From the NCBI GenBank assembly GCA_951394405.1, contig OX596341.1, positions 1,488,001 to 1,552,000 of the forward strand: 64,000 nt of DNA, read 5' to 3'. The stretch comes from Coprinellus micaceus (taxonomy: Eukaryota > Basidiomycota > Agaricomycetes > Agaricales > Psathyrellaceae). The notes under the pieces were generated by a model. It had not been told where the DNA came from. It ran no database searches and was given only the letters and a program-made list of their open reading frames with translations. Shown here one piece after another: positions 12,501 through 21,445 of this stretch. The position numbers and the translations under genes are program-made. Within the stretch, counting starts at the first letter, position 1, and the number at the start of each line of letters is the position of its first letter.

Positions 12501-12979
12501 TTATGCACTGCTTCTCGAAGGGGAATTATGACGCAGCCACATACCTCATTCATCGCCCAGCAGCGGACGCTATGCTTCAAGATCGACACGGCCTATCGTT
12601 GTTGGCCTACGTCTTCAATTGCACCGTGGGAGGGATGGAGGATTGGGCAGATTGGGCGAGGATGGTCATCGAGCACGTTGAATGGTCGAAGCCCGTCATC
12701 CGCAGAGCGGTGCTGTCGGCTCTCCACAGTTCTAGGCTTGACGAAGTCACGCACCTCCTGCTTCATGCCCCCCAAGCCATCAACGCATTCGGCTGGGATA
12801 TCAACGATCTCGAAACCGACACAGTTCTCCTGCTGGTGCTCGCTGGTCCACCATGCAACGCCAGCCTTCAAATAAGGAAGGTAGTGCTCCATTACTGTGG
12901 AGTGCTGAAAAATCCATACTCGCCCATTTGCTTCGACTCAACGTCGTGTCCATCGAGTGGGTGCAGAATGGACGCTTGA
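9539..12979 (+). CDS. NACHT-ankyrin NLR-like protein (copy 2), 5' end unresolved
   Basis: A tandem paralogue of the upstream NACHT-ankyrin gene. Exons are 9539-9745, 9802-9969, 10032-10056, 10123-10674, 10739-11097 and 11151-12979. The four middle exons have exactly the same lengths (168, 25, 552 and 359 nt) and phases as in copy 1. It has the P-loop PGSGKTVLS, Walker B VFVAIDGLDEAD, ILITSRPLP and the winged-helix-like ALDNLPSGVNEMYRHTL, then a single ankyrin module (DGRTPFHIAAYHGR, GTTPLMLACKAG, KGRTALMHCF). The N-terminal GGNY motif is present as VGGNYIKNITITNTY. The frame is closed by a stop at 9529-9531 and no in-frame ATG precedes the motif, so the start codon must lie in an unrecognised upstream exon or has been lost. 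I begin at the possible acceptor at 9537-9538. The last 40 or so residues look less ankyrin-like and may hide another intron. Confidence 0.82.
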
Positions 12980-13323
12980 ATTGAGGTGACACAAGGACCC
13001 ACAGGTCTCAAGATCTCCCGCTACTAGTTTGATGTCCCGAGCGCCGTTTACGGAGAGGACAATGGACAATCCTTACCTAAGTACCGGATGGAATTGCAGA
13101 AGCTATTTGGCTTTTACCACCCGAGAGCTCAAGTAATCTACACAGATCGATGAAACAACCCCTTTGAAGTAGTCTTTGACCAGAGAGATCATGATATCGA
13201 TGAAACCAAGAGTCCTAACGCTGATGAAACAACATCATGTACAGCGGATGTCAGAGCCTTGATTAAAGTCGATAGCCATCTCTCTGCGGCTGAACCTGGG
13301 ATGGAGGCTGTGGCCACTGGCCC
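12980..13323. other. Intergenic, no feature recognised
   Basis: This is the 3' flank of NACHT copy 2. A loosely repeated phrase 'gatgaaac(aac)' occurs at about 13149, 13200 and 13223. No coding sequence is supported. Confidence 0.3.
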
Positions 13324-13611
13324 TCATCGTGGCTGACGACGGACGAATTGGGCGAGATCGCGGAACTCCTTCGTAAGCGCCCGGAGCTCGCTTTGTATGA
13401 TCTGGCTGTCTGTTCGGCGCCTGTTATCTGCGTCTCTCAGCAGCCCTGCAAATTGCCTGATCTCTTTGGCGTAGTCCCTGACCAGCGGCTCGTCCAGGGT
13501 CCTCAGGGTCGAAAGAGATTGTGCGGTGTCCCCATCACCCTCCGGAGTGGAGATGGTGGCGGAGACGGAGGCAGACGGAGTAGAAAGTGGTAGCGTAGGC
13601 TCTTTGACCAT
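13324..13611 (-). CDS. Small hypothetical helical/coiled-coil protein
   Basis: An uninterrupted 95-codon frame with an ATG start, not recognised as a known family. The first 40 residues are Ser/Thr/Pro-rich. The remainder is a highly charged, probably helical segment (VRDYAKEIRQFAGLLRDADN, then SELRALTKEFRDLAQFVRR) with heptad-like spacing of Leu/Phe. It lies head-to-head with the BiP gene, 231 bp apart. It could also be the last exon of a longer minus-strand protein: an open segment continues upstream in another frame, but I found no good splice pair. Confidence 0.45.
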   Translation of the reverse strand: MVKEPTLPLSTPSASVSATISTPEGDGDTAQSLSTLRTLDEPLVRDYAKEIRQFAGLLRDADNRRRTDSQIIQSELRALTKEFRDLAQFVRRQPR

Positions 13612-13749
13612 CCTGCCGTCGTAGCGGTGGGTTTAGAAGATTCGTCGAATTGACTAGAACGGGGACCGGAGATTGTGGAGGACAACTTGGTGCTTCGGAG
13701 CCCAGTCGGCAGAAGCGGAATCATTTTGATGGGGGATGATGAGAGGTCA

Positions 13750-13802
13750 CATGATGCCACGTTAGCAAGTGACACGTCGATGTGTGGGCGGGGAGGATAA
13801 AT
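13750..13802 (+). promoter_or_regulatory. BiP upstream region with candidate UPR-like elements and TATA-like box
   Basis: A CCACG core (13757-13761) and a TGACACGTCGA block (13770-13780) resemble half-sites of ER-stress/UPR elements. A GATAAATA stretch near 13796-13803 could serve as TATA, 40 nt before the ATG. The resemblance is by eye; none matches the yeast UPRE exactly. Confidence 0.3.
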
Positions 13803-13842
13803 ACGACGGCTCAAGTGGACCTGGTTTTCTCAAACGACCACC

Positions 13843-16014
13843 ATGACGGGTCCTTCAGTGCGCCAGTCGCGCAGAATTCTGTCGTCCATTTCTCTTCTCC
13901 TTCTCTCTTTCCTCGCCTTCGTCTCATTCACGAACCCTGTCCAGGCCGAGGAGGCTCACCCGGAGTATGGAACCGTCATCGGTATTGGTATGTGGCGAGC
14001 CAGATCCAGGGTATCGGTCACAGAGCTAACGAGATTGGGCTGCAGATTTGGGAACAACTTATTCTTGCGTTGGCGTCACTCGGGGTGGTGTTGTAGATAT
14101 CATCGCCAACGACCAGGGTCACCGTATCACTCCTTCATGGGTATCTTTCACTGACGAGGAGCGCCTGTGAGTACATGCCGCAGTTTCGAATGGCCCCCTG
14201 CTTACCCATACACTCCAGTGTCGGTGACGCTGCCAAGAACGCCTTCCACTCGAACCCCACGAACACCGTCTTTGACGCCAAGCGTCTCATTGGCCGCAAG
14301 GTCGACGACGCCGACATCGCCAAGGACATCAAGCACTGGCCCTTCAAGGTCTCGGAGAAGGGAGGCAAGCCTGTTATTACCGTCAAGTACAAGGGCGAGA
14401 CCAAGGACTTTGTGCGTCTCCATTTCATCCCCAAAGGTGTCTCTTCGCTGACCTCTTGATTAGACTCCTGAGGAGATCTCCGCCATGGTTCTCGTGAAGA
14501 TGAAGGAGACTGCTGAGGCCTACCTCGGCCACAAGGTCACCCACGCTGTCGTCACCGTCCCTGCCTACTTCAACGACGCCCAGCGCCAGGCCACCAAGGA
14601 TGCGGGTACCATCGCCGGCCTCCAGGTGCTCCGTATCATCAACGAGCCCACCGCTGCCGCTATCGCCTACGGTCTCAACAAGAAGGGCGGTGAATCCCAA
14701 ATCATCGTCTACGATCTCGGTGGAGGAACCTTCGATGTGTCCCTCCTCTCCATCGACGACGGTGTCTTCGAGGTTTTGGCCACCGCTGGTGATACCCATC
14801 TTGGTGGTGAAGATTTCGACAACCGTGTCATCGAGTACCTCGTCAAGCAATACAAGAAGAAGACCGGCACTGACGTCACCAAGAACCTCCGCGCCCTCGG
14901 AAAGCTCAAGCGTGAAGTCGAGAAGGCCAAGCGTACCCTTTCCAGCCAACAGAGCGTTCGCATCGAAATCGAATCCTTCGAGGACGGTAACGACTTCTCC
15001 GAGACCCTCACCCGCGCCAAGTTCGAGGAGCTCAACGTCGAGCTCTTCCGCAAGACTCTCGGCCCTGTCCAGCAGGTGTTGAAGGATGCCAATGTCAAGA
15101 AGGAAGATGTCAACGAGATCGTCCTTGTTGGTGGTTCCACTCGTATCCCCAAGGTTCAGCAGCTCCTCAAGGAGTTCTTCAACGGCAAGGAGCCTTCCAA
15201 GGGTATCAACCCCGATGAGGCCGTCGCCTACGGTGCCGCTGTCCAGGGTGGTATTCTCTCTGGTGCCGAGGGTACCGCCGATGTCGTTCTCGTCGATGTC
15301 TGCCCCCTTACTCTCGGTATTGAGACCACCGGTGGTGTCATGACCAAGCTCATCCCCCGTAACACCGTCATTCCTACTCGCAAGAGCCAGATCTTCTCCA
15401 CCGCCGCCGACAACCAGCCCACTGTCCTCATCCAGGTCTTCGAGGGTGAGCGTGGTCTCACCAAGGACAACAACCTCCTCGGCAAGTTCGAGCTCTCCAG
15501 CATTCCTCCCGCACCCCGGGGTGTTCCTCAGATTGAGGTCACCTTTGAGATTGATGCGAACGGTATCATGAAGGTCTCCGCCGCCGACAAGGGCACTGGC
15601 AAGTCGGAGTCGATCACCATCACCAACGAGAAGGGTCGTCTCTCGCAAGAGGACATTGACCGCATGGTCGCCGACGCCGAGAAGTTCGCCGCCGAGGACG
15701 AGTCCCAGCGCAAGCGTATCGAAGCTCTCAACTCCCTCTCATCCTTTGTCTACGGCCTCAAGTCACAACTCGGTGACTCTGAGGGTCTTGGAGGCAAGCT
15801 CTCCGACGACGACAAGAAGGTCATCCTCAACGCCATCAAGGAGACCACCGAGTGGATCGACGAGAACGGCTCGAGCGCGAGCACTGAAGACCTCGAGGAG
15901 AAGTTGGCTGAGGTCCAGGGCGTCGTCAACCCCATCACCACTAAGCTCTACCAGGGCGCCGGTGGTGCTGGTGCTTCTGAGGAGCCCCTTAGCCATGATC
16001 ACGACGAGTTGTAA
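13843..16014 (+). CDS. KAR2: ER-lumenal Hsp70 chaperone BiP/Kar2 (GRP78)
   Basis: An ATP-dependent Hsp70 of the endoplasmic reticulum, acting in translocation, folding and ER stress sensing. Four exons, 13843-13987, 14046-14166, 14219-14411 and 14464-16014, give about 669 residues, the normal BiP length. The N-terminal signal peptide has a basic start and a hydrophobic core ([14 protein letters not shown]), with cleavage expected near PVQA|EE. The nucleotide-binding domain is complete: [13 protein letters not shown] (split by intron 1), [44 protein letters not shown] and [12 protein letters not shown]. The substrate-binding domain and lid follow. The protein ends in HDEL, the ER retrieval signal, which separates it from cytosolic and mitochondrial Hsp70s. 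Confidence 0.98.
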
Positions 16015-16277
16015 TTTATAGTTTAGTATTTCTTCCGACGAGCGAGAGACGCTTTTTGGGTTGCGAAAATTTAGTGCAAGTGCTGCGCTAAAGAGGATAG
16101 TAGTACTCCTAGAGCTTAATGGTTACCAATCGCATGCAATTCATACCCAAAACATGCAATCCTGGACTCGAAGTTGAACTGAAGAGGCTTATTTTCATTT
16201 CAAGTGTGTGGGAGGAATCGCAGATAGCGCGGTTCCGTCTACCTTACATCACCGCGACTTCAGTCCTAACCACCACC

Positions 16278-17828
16278 ATGACCAGCAGCGAGTCGAATGT
16301 CACGACCAGGGACGTACCTTCCGGTCATGAAGTTACCGTCCCTGACCCGAATGAAGTTCCAGGACGCTCATATTTGGAGAAAGCCTTCAACTACTACTTC
16401 CTCATCCCTATGCCATTTGTTCTGGTATCCTTGGTCCTCGCCGTTTGGAACGCGCTCACCTACATATGGGATAGCGGACCTTGGCTTTGCTATGTTTACC
16501 TTCGGTGGGCCTGCAAGATATTCCAGCCGTTTCTTCTAACGCTTGTTCTCTATCCAATCTTCGTCGTCCTGGCGCTATCCATCCCCGACTATCTACTATC
16601 CCTATCCCCCGTTTTCCAGCGCCCGGGTGCATCCGCAATGCCATCGAGCGCTCCCCATTCCGGCCAAGGTGATTCTTTGAATACGGACAACGACCATCCC
16701 TCATCGATTGACCCGCCGGTCTGGGGCGAGGGCAAGGAGCAGCGAGCGGGGACAATCCTCTGGCTCCTCATGATCGCAGGAGCTACCTTCGCCACTCTAT
16801 GGGGATTGGCAAGTATCGCAGCAATTGCGGAAGCGTCTTTCATCCTCCGAAACGACCACCCGTTCACCGACCCCGACGGCAAGTACAAGGAAAGGGTGTT
16901 CCTGGGGTACGCAGAGGCGGTTTTTGATGCACTGCTCGCACTCTTCATGGTCAGGGCGGCGAGCTTGTGCTCATACGCCAGAGACGCCCTGGGTGGCAAC
17001 ACCCAAGGAGACACAGGGCTCACAGCCGAGGCGTCATTGAAAGTTCGTATCTCACGAGCTTTACAAACAATTCCGCCCCGCATACTGAAGCTCCACTGCC
17101 TTCGACTGGCGGAAGCCGTTCGTACCCTTTCATTCACCCAGGTGAGAGATCGCTGGTACCGACTGTGGGACTGGACACGGGGACTTCCAATCGTCATCGG
17201 ACAAGTCGACTGGCGAAGAATGGGCGGTGGCATATGGAATGCCCGACAGGCGCTGTCAATCGCCAAGTGGAAGGGTTACTGGCATCGACCAACGGCCTTC
17301 GACCGATGCCTTGCATATCTTCTGTTTTCATTCGGGGTGGCAATCGTCTCCTTTATGACCTTCCTCCCACGCTGTGTGGTTCCTTCCGATCAACGTTTAT
17401 ACCCTGGCTTTATATACGGTGGTCTAACATTTCTTACCCTGGCTTTCGCGTATATCTTCCTTCTTACATATCATAGCTACAGGTCTGCTGGTGTCCAACC
17501 CGGGGCGATAACTTCCCTTTTAACCTCTGTGGTTGCTTGCATTCTGCTCACACTTTGGGTACTTCACTCACTAGCTTCCCTTGCCTCAGTGGTGTACTCA
17601 TTCTTCTGTGACCACGTTTCGCGTCGCCCACTTGGCCCAATACTGTGTACTGGACCGTCTGCTCGGGAGATCTTCTTCGGGGTGCTGGGGGCGCCTACTG
17701 CGGCGTTGCAGATTTACGCACTGGGGGGAGTGGTTGTGGCGTCTTGGAAAGCGAAGGCCGGGGTATATCTTGAGGCTGATCTGGAGGACAGGACGGGGTT
17801 GCCCCCTGGGACGCCGGGCTCACCGTAA
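16278..17828 (+). CDS. Orphan multi-pass membrane protein
   Basis: A single-exon frame of about 516 residues that I do not recognise. I start at the ATG at 16278, which has an ACCACC-type context; the frame is open upstream to 16119. Hydrophobic segments appear in order: YYFLIPMPFVLVSLVLAVW, then FLLTLVLYPIFVVLALSI, ILWLLMIAGATFATLWGLA, a central region with MVRAASLC, then FSFGVAIVSFMTFL, LTFLALTFAY-like and two more near the C-terminus (about six to eight in all). Hydrophilic loops are rich in charged and Ser/Pro residues. A decayed copy lies immediately downstream (18132-19262), so this is one of a local tandem family. Confidence 0.7.
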   Translation: MTSSESNVTTRDVPSGHEVTVPDPNEVPGRSYLEKAFNYYFLIPMPFVLVSLVLAVWNALTYIWDSGPWLCYVYLRWACKIFQPFLLTLVLYPIFVVLALSIPDYLLSLSPVFQRPGASAMPSSAPHSGQGDSLNTDNDHPSSIDPPVWGEGKEQRAGTILWLLMIAGATFATLWGLASIAAIAEASFILRNDHPFTDPDGKYKERVFLGYAEAVFDALLALFMVRAASLCSYARDALGGNTQGDTGLTAEASLKVRISRALQTIPPRILKLHCLRLAEAVRTLSFTQVRDRWYRLWDWTRGLPIVIGQVDWRRMGGGIWNARQALSIAKWKGYWHRPTAFDRCLAYLLFSFGVAIVSFMTFLPRCVVPSDQRLYPGFIYGGLTFLTLAFAYIFLLTYHSYRSAGVQPGAITSLLTSVVACILLTLWVLHSLASLASVVYSFFCDHVSRRPLGPILCTGPSAREIFFGVLGAPTAALQIYALGGVVVASWKAKAGVYLEADLEDRTGLPPGTPGSP

Positions 17829-18131
17829 TCACAAGGACTTATTATATATACTGATAGCTTCTTCTTGACCATGATTTTTATGTTCAAATCTGCTGGTCCG
17901 CGTAATTTGCCTGGTTTATGAAGTGAGACTGTTCAGTGCGTTTGGCTGAAGTCCTGCAACTACCCGTTGGGGAAAACTGGCGCTCTGCGTGGGCGCTAAA
18001 CCGTGACTGCCGATCATGGATTGAATCTCCGCCATACTTCCAATTGCAATATTGTAGACGAATCAGGAAAAACTCCGCCCTTACCTTCCTTTACCCCGCA
18101 CTACGACCTCGACCGGGGCCAAACCCCAATA

Positions 18132-19262
18132 TGGATGAGGGCGACACGACGAGGGCGGGCGCCTCCGCCTATGCATCTTCAACGTCCGAAGGACATAGGG
18201 CCTTGGGGCAGTCGTAGTAGTTGAGGAAGCCCTTGAAGGCGTCCCTTGAAGGGCTTCCTCCCCGTTTCATTAGCCCTCTCCTTCGTTAAAGCGATCCCCC
18301 ATAGTCCTCGACTCTGTCGGTCCCTCCCAGGCCTCTGCGGTGTTCTCGGCCCCCTCCCATTCGTCGCGCTCAGCAGCCTCCACCCAATCTTCGTCTCCCT
18401 GACTCTGTTCACCCTAGACCATTTCCTGTCCGCCTCACCCATATTTCGGATCTCCGAAACGTCAACGGGTGCATACCACAGGCAGGAAGAACCGGGAGGA
18501 CGGCGCTTCAGGCAGCCCACCTGTAGACGACTCTAACCACGGCGGGCCACTTCGGGCCCTCTGAGCTCTCACCGTCGAGGCATACGCCCTTGCTGCTGCT
18601 TGGGAAACAGGCGTCCTCACAATAATGGCCACAATGATCCTCATCTTGGTCAAGGACTACCCGTTCGACAACTCCCAGTCCGTGGATATCGTTCTGGCTT
18701 CCTCGGAGGCAGTCTGTAATGCCTCGAGTACATTTTTCATGGGCAGGGCGAGCGGGTGGTGCGGCCAATGCACCATTCAAGGTTCGCATATTGGGAGCTC
18801 TGCAAATCCTTTCGATCACGAACCTGAGGGCCCGCATACTGCTAGCCCGGCAGGCACTCTCATCCGCCGAGCTGAAAGCTCACCGGCATCGACGAATGCC
18901 CTTGGACCAATGCATCGCATAGCTGGGCTCATTCGGTGTGGGGTTTGTCTCGGCCATGTTCCCCACGTGTATCCTCTCTGCGCGTCACTACTAGTACCAA
19001 TATATTGGTCTCCCGTATCATACCCTGCTGCCTCTACCTCTTGTATTTCCCTAGCTTTCCCTTCTCAGATTCCATATATACAGTGCTTTTCTTGCCTCCC
19101 TGATTGACTTCCTTCTAACCCGTGATCATACCTCGCGTCCACCATTTGGCCCGTTGCCGTGTTCTAGCCTCAACAGATCTGTCGTCTGTCGGGGCATAGT
19201 GGGAAGGGCTAGTATTGCCCTCCAAATGTATGCACTATCTGGAGCTGTGGGGTACAGCTTCC
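18132..19262 (+). pseudogene. Degenerate tandem copy of the 16.3-kb membrane protein
   Basis: Translated scraps in shifting frames follow the intact upstream gene in order. GQS**LRKPLK corresponds to GRSYLEKAF, with two in-frame stops. LHPIFVSLTLFTLDHFLSAS corresponds to YPIFVVLALSIPDYLLSLS. YPFDNSQSVDIVLASSEAVC corresponds to HPFTDPDGKYKERVFLGYAEAV. ALSSAELKAHRHRRMPLDQC corresponds to ALSIAKWKGYWHRPTAFDRC. SRPPFGPLPC...IALQMYALSGAV corresponds to SRRPLGPILC...ALQIYALGGVV. Stops, frameshifts and deletions throughout mean it cannot make the protein. Confidence 0.75.
18223..18260. repeat. Near-perfect 17-bp stem hairpin
   Basis: GAGGAAGCCCTTGAAGG is followed after 4 nt by CCTTGAAGGGCTTCCTC, its reverse complement with one mismatch. 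It lies inside the 5' part of the degenerate membrane-protein copy. Confidence 0.7.
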
Positions 19263-20101
19263 GGTAGATGACGTGGGGGCAGCACAATCGGAACCATACC
19301 AGCAGGCCCATATAGGACAGACCATGCCTACATTCTCAAACCTGGATGACTCAAGTACCCTGCAATTGTCGCGTCCACGCCTTGCATAATAAGGTCGGTC
19401 CGAAGAGCCCAATGGTTGGGCCCAGCATATCCCCTTGGGTGGCCCATGCAAGACTCAAGTCAAGGTTACCAGCGTAGACGTACAGGACCGTGTCTTTTGC
19501 CCTAACTCACCCGGTACTCCGGGAAATCGTAATCTCCTGTAGTCAGATTGACACTGACGAGATGGGAGGATCTCGTTACTGGTGGTACAGGGAATTCAGA
19601 GTGCAGAGGCACACGAAGGGTGAGGGAAACACCTGCATCCTTGAAGGAATTCTAGAGTGACCAACGCAGTGTCTTGAATCGGGCGAATAAGTTATATTGA
19701 GAGGGGATTAGATAGAACATGCGCATACAGAATGCGGGAATGCACATAGGAATCGTTGGTAATACAGGGAGAAAAACACAACACGGGGAATACAACGCCG
19801 GTAATGCGACGTGATAATACTATAGTCAAGCGTAACAGAGCGAATGCCGATTGTGAGAAGAGCGAAAAGCCGAGTATAGTATGGCAAGGGAGTATACTGG
19901 TACACATTATACGGGGGGATGATGTGAAGGTAGGGCAGAAACCAGGTGAAGAGTCCAATGTGCACGGCGCAGGGTAACGGAGAATGAAATGGAAAGAAAG
20001 GGATCCGAGTCCAAGGTAACCAAGCGGGGAATGAGGGTGTAGGGTGTAGGGCGTATAGGGTGGAAGCGAAAAGGCAGGGAGAGGCTAATGAAAAACGGCA
20101 T
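19263..20101. other. Intergenic, decayed sequence and NAA30 3' flank
   Basis: No further recognisable coding sequence. The left part is the continuing flank of the degenerate gene. The right part (about 19690-20100) lies downstream of the minus-strand NAA30 gene and probably contains its 3' UTR. Confidence 0.35.
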
Positions 20102-21236
20102 TCACCGACCTGATACCTCGTCGTCCTCGTCATCCGAGTAGGGAATAACGGGGATTGCCCTGTACGGTGGTAACCCACTGGCTATCCTCCTCTGATGGTA
20201 GAGCAGCATGCCGCTCCCACTTCCCGACGGTGGGGAGCCAGCCTCCGACCCAGACGAATCCGTGTTGTCGGAGTCGCTGTAAAAGGATGATGGCGGTGGA
20301 ACGACGTGGATGAGGCGGAAGGCGTCCTTGCCGTTGAGGTAGAACCGGTAAAGGCGTTTCTCGCGGATGAATCCTAGCGATTCGTATAGGGAGAGAGCAG
20401 CGTAGTTGTCGTACTCGGTTTCGAGCATAATCTAGAGGATGTGACGAAGGGTATGGTCCGGATTTTGGGGTTCGGTGACGAAAGTGATATTAATGAGGTT
20501 GTGACGTATCCCGAAGTGGCGATAATGAGCGTGTGAGACACAGCAGCAGATGCCAACAGACGTACCTCGCTTACGCCTCCGAGTTTCATGGCTTCGATTG
20601 AATGTCGGACGAGCGAGCTAGCTGTATGAAGGAAGCAAAGAAAATGCACGGACGAACGCGGGGCACAGATGTACACGCGAAACGACGGGCAGGGGAAAGG
20701 AGAAAGCAGAAGGAAGATCCGCACCAAAGGCACGTTCCAAACCATCCAAGAAGGCTCAATCAACATCTGTATTGACACTGCATGTTTAAAAGCAGAAGAG
20801 ATCGCGCTTGGAACGCTGAACTCACCAATACCGCGTTTTCGCCACCGTTTGTCGACGCTGAGCATTGCGATGTAACCCCGGTTCGCTATTGACTTGTGTG
20901 CGGATTGCTTCGAGACGATGGCGCCTATTGGGATCGTCGCCGCGGCGTTGGGGTATGCCTGGAGAAAGAGTCAGAGCGTGTCGAGCTTTGAAAGGTGTAC
21001 GAGGAGACATACGAGGAATGCCAAGTGTGGCCTAGACACGACAACCACGCCACAGACGCTCGTCAATACGATGTCACACGACCAGAACAGGACTCTACTC
21101 ACCATTCGTGCAGGAAATAACGAAAGGTATAGACGACGTAGGGCTCGCTCAGCTCGCTCTGGACGAGGGCCATAATATGTGGCAAATCTGACTCTCCCAT
21201 GTATTGTCTGTATACTATTTCGTCGGCCATGTTCAT
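20102..21236 (-). CDS. NAA30: NatC catalytic subunit, N-alpha-acetyltransferase 30 (MAK3 homologue)
   Basis: A GNAT acetyltransferase that, with NAA35/NAA38, acetylates N-terminal Met followed by hydrophobic residues. Five exons on the minus strand fit in phase: 21236-21103, 21031-21013 (only 19 nt), 20958-20826, 20621-20566 and 20431-20102, about 223 residues. Landmarks: [29 protein letters not shown], the acetyl-CoA loop [13 protein letters not shown], then [20 protein letters not shown] and [17 protein letters not shown], which is the MAK3/NAA30 signature rather than NAA50 or NAA20. A C-terminal extension of about 70 residues rich in Ser/Asp/Gly/Pro ends in EDDEV. The start could be either of two close ATGs (21236 or 21230). 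Confidence 0.92.
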
Positions 21237-21445
21237 GATGATGGCGGTCGCAGAGAAAGCTGGGGTAGCTCTGTCGCCCGCGTGACATCCGGCTCTTACA
21301 CACGGACGTGACACCTCTGTGACTCCGTCACGCGTCCCTCCTCGTACCTTGGCTACTCAGGGTTATTCTGCTCAGGTGCTATGTGCCATGGGAAGGTCTT
21401 TGAGAACCCGAAATGAAATCGATGAGACGTTAATTATATGCGAAA

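Noticed and set aside
14425..15648. 407-codon open frame antisense to BiP
   Set aside because: It is a shadow of the highly biased codon use of the BiP exon. Its Leu/Gly/Asp-rich text is the usual antisense-Hsp70 artefact and it has no independent features.
16119..16277. Longer N-terminus for the 16.3-kb membrane protein
   Set aside because: The frame is open but the extra 53 residues are not followed by a typical start context. The ATG at 16278 has a good ACCACC context and begins a plausible cytosolic N-terminus.
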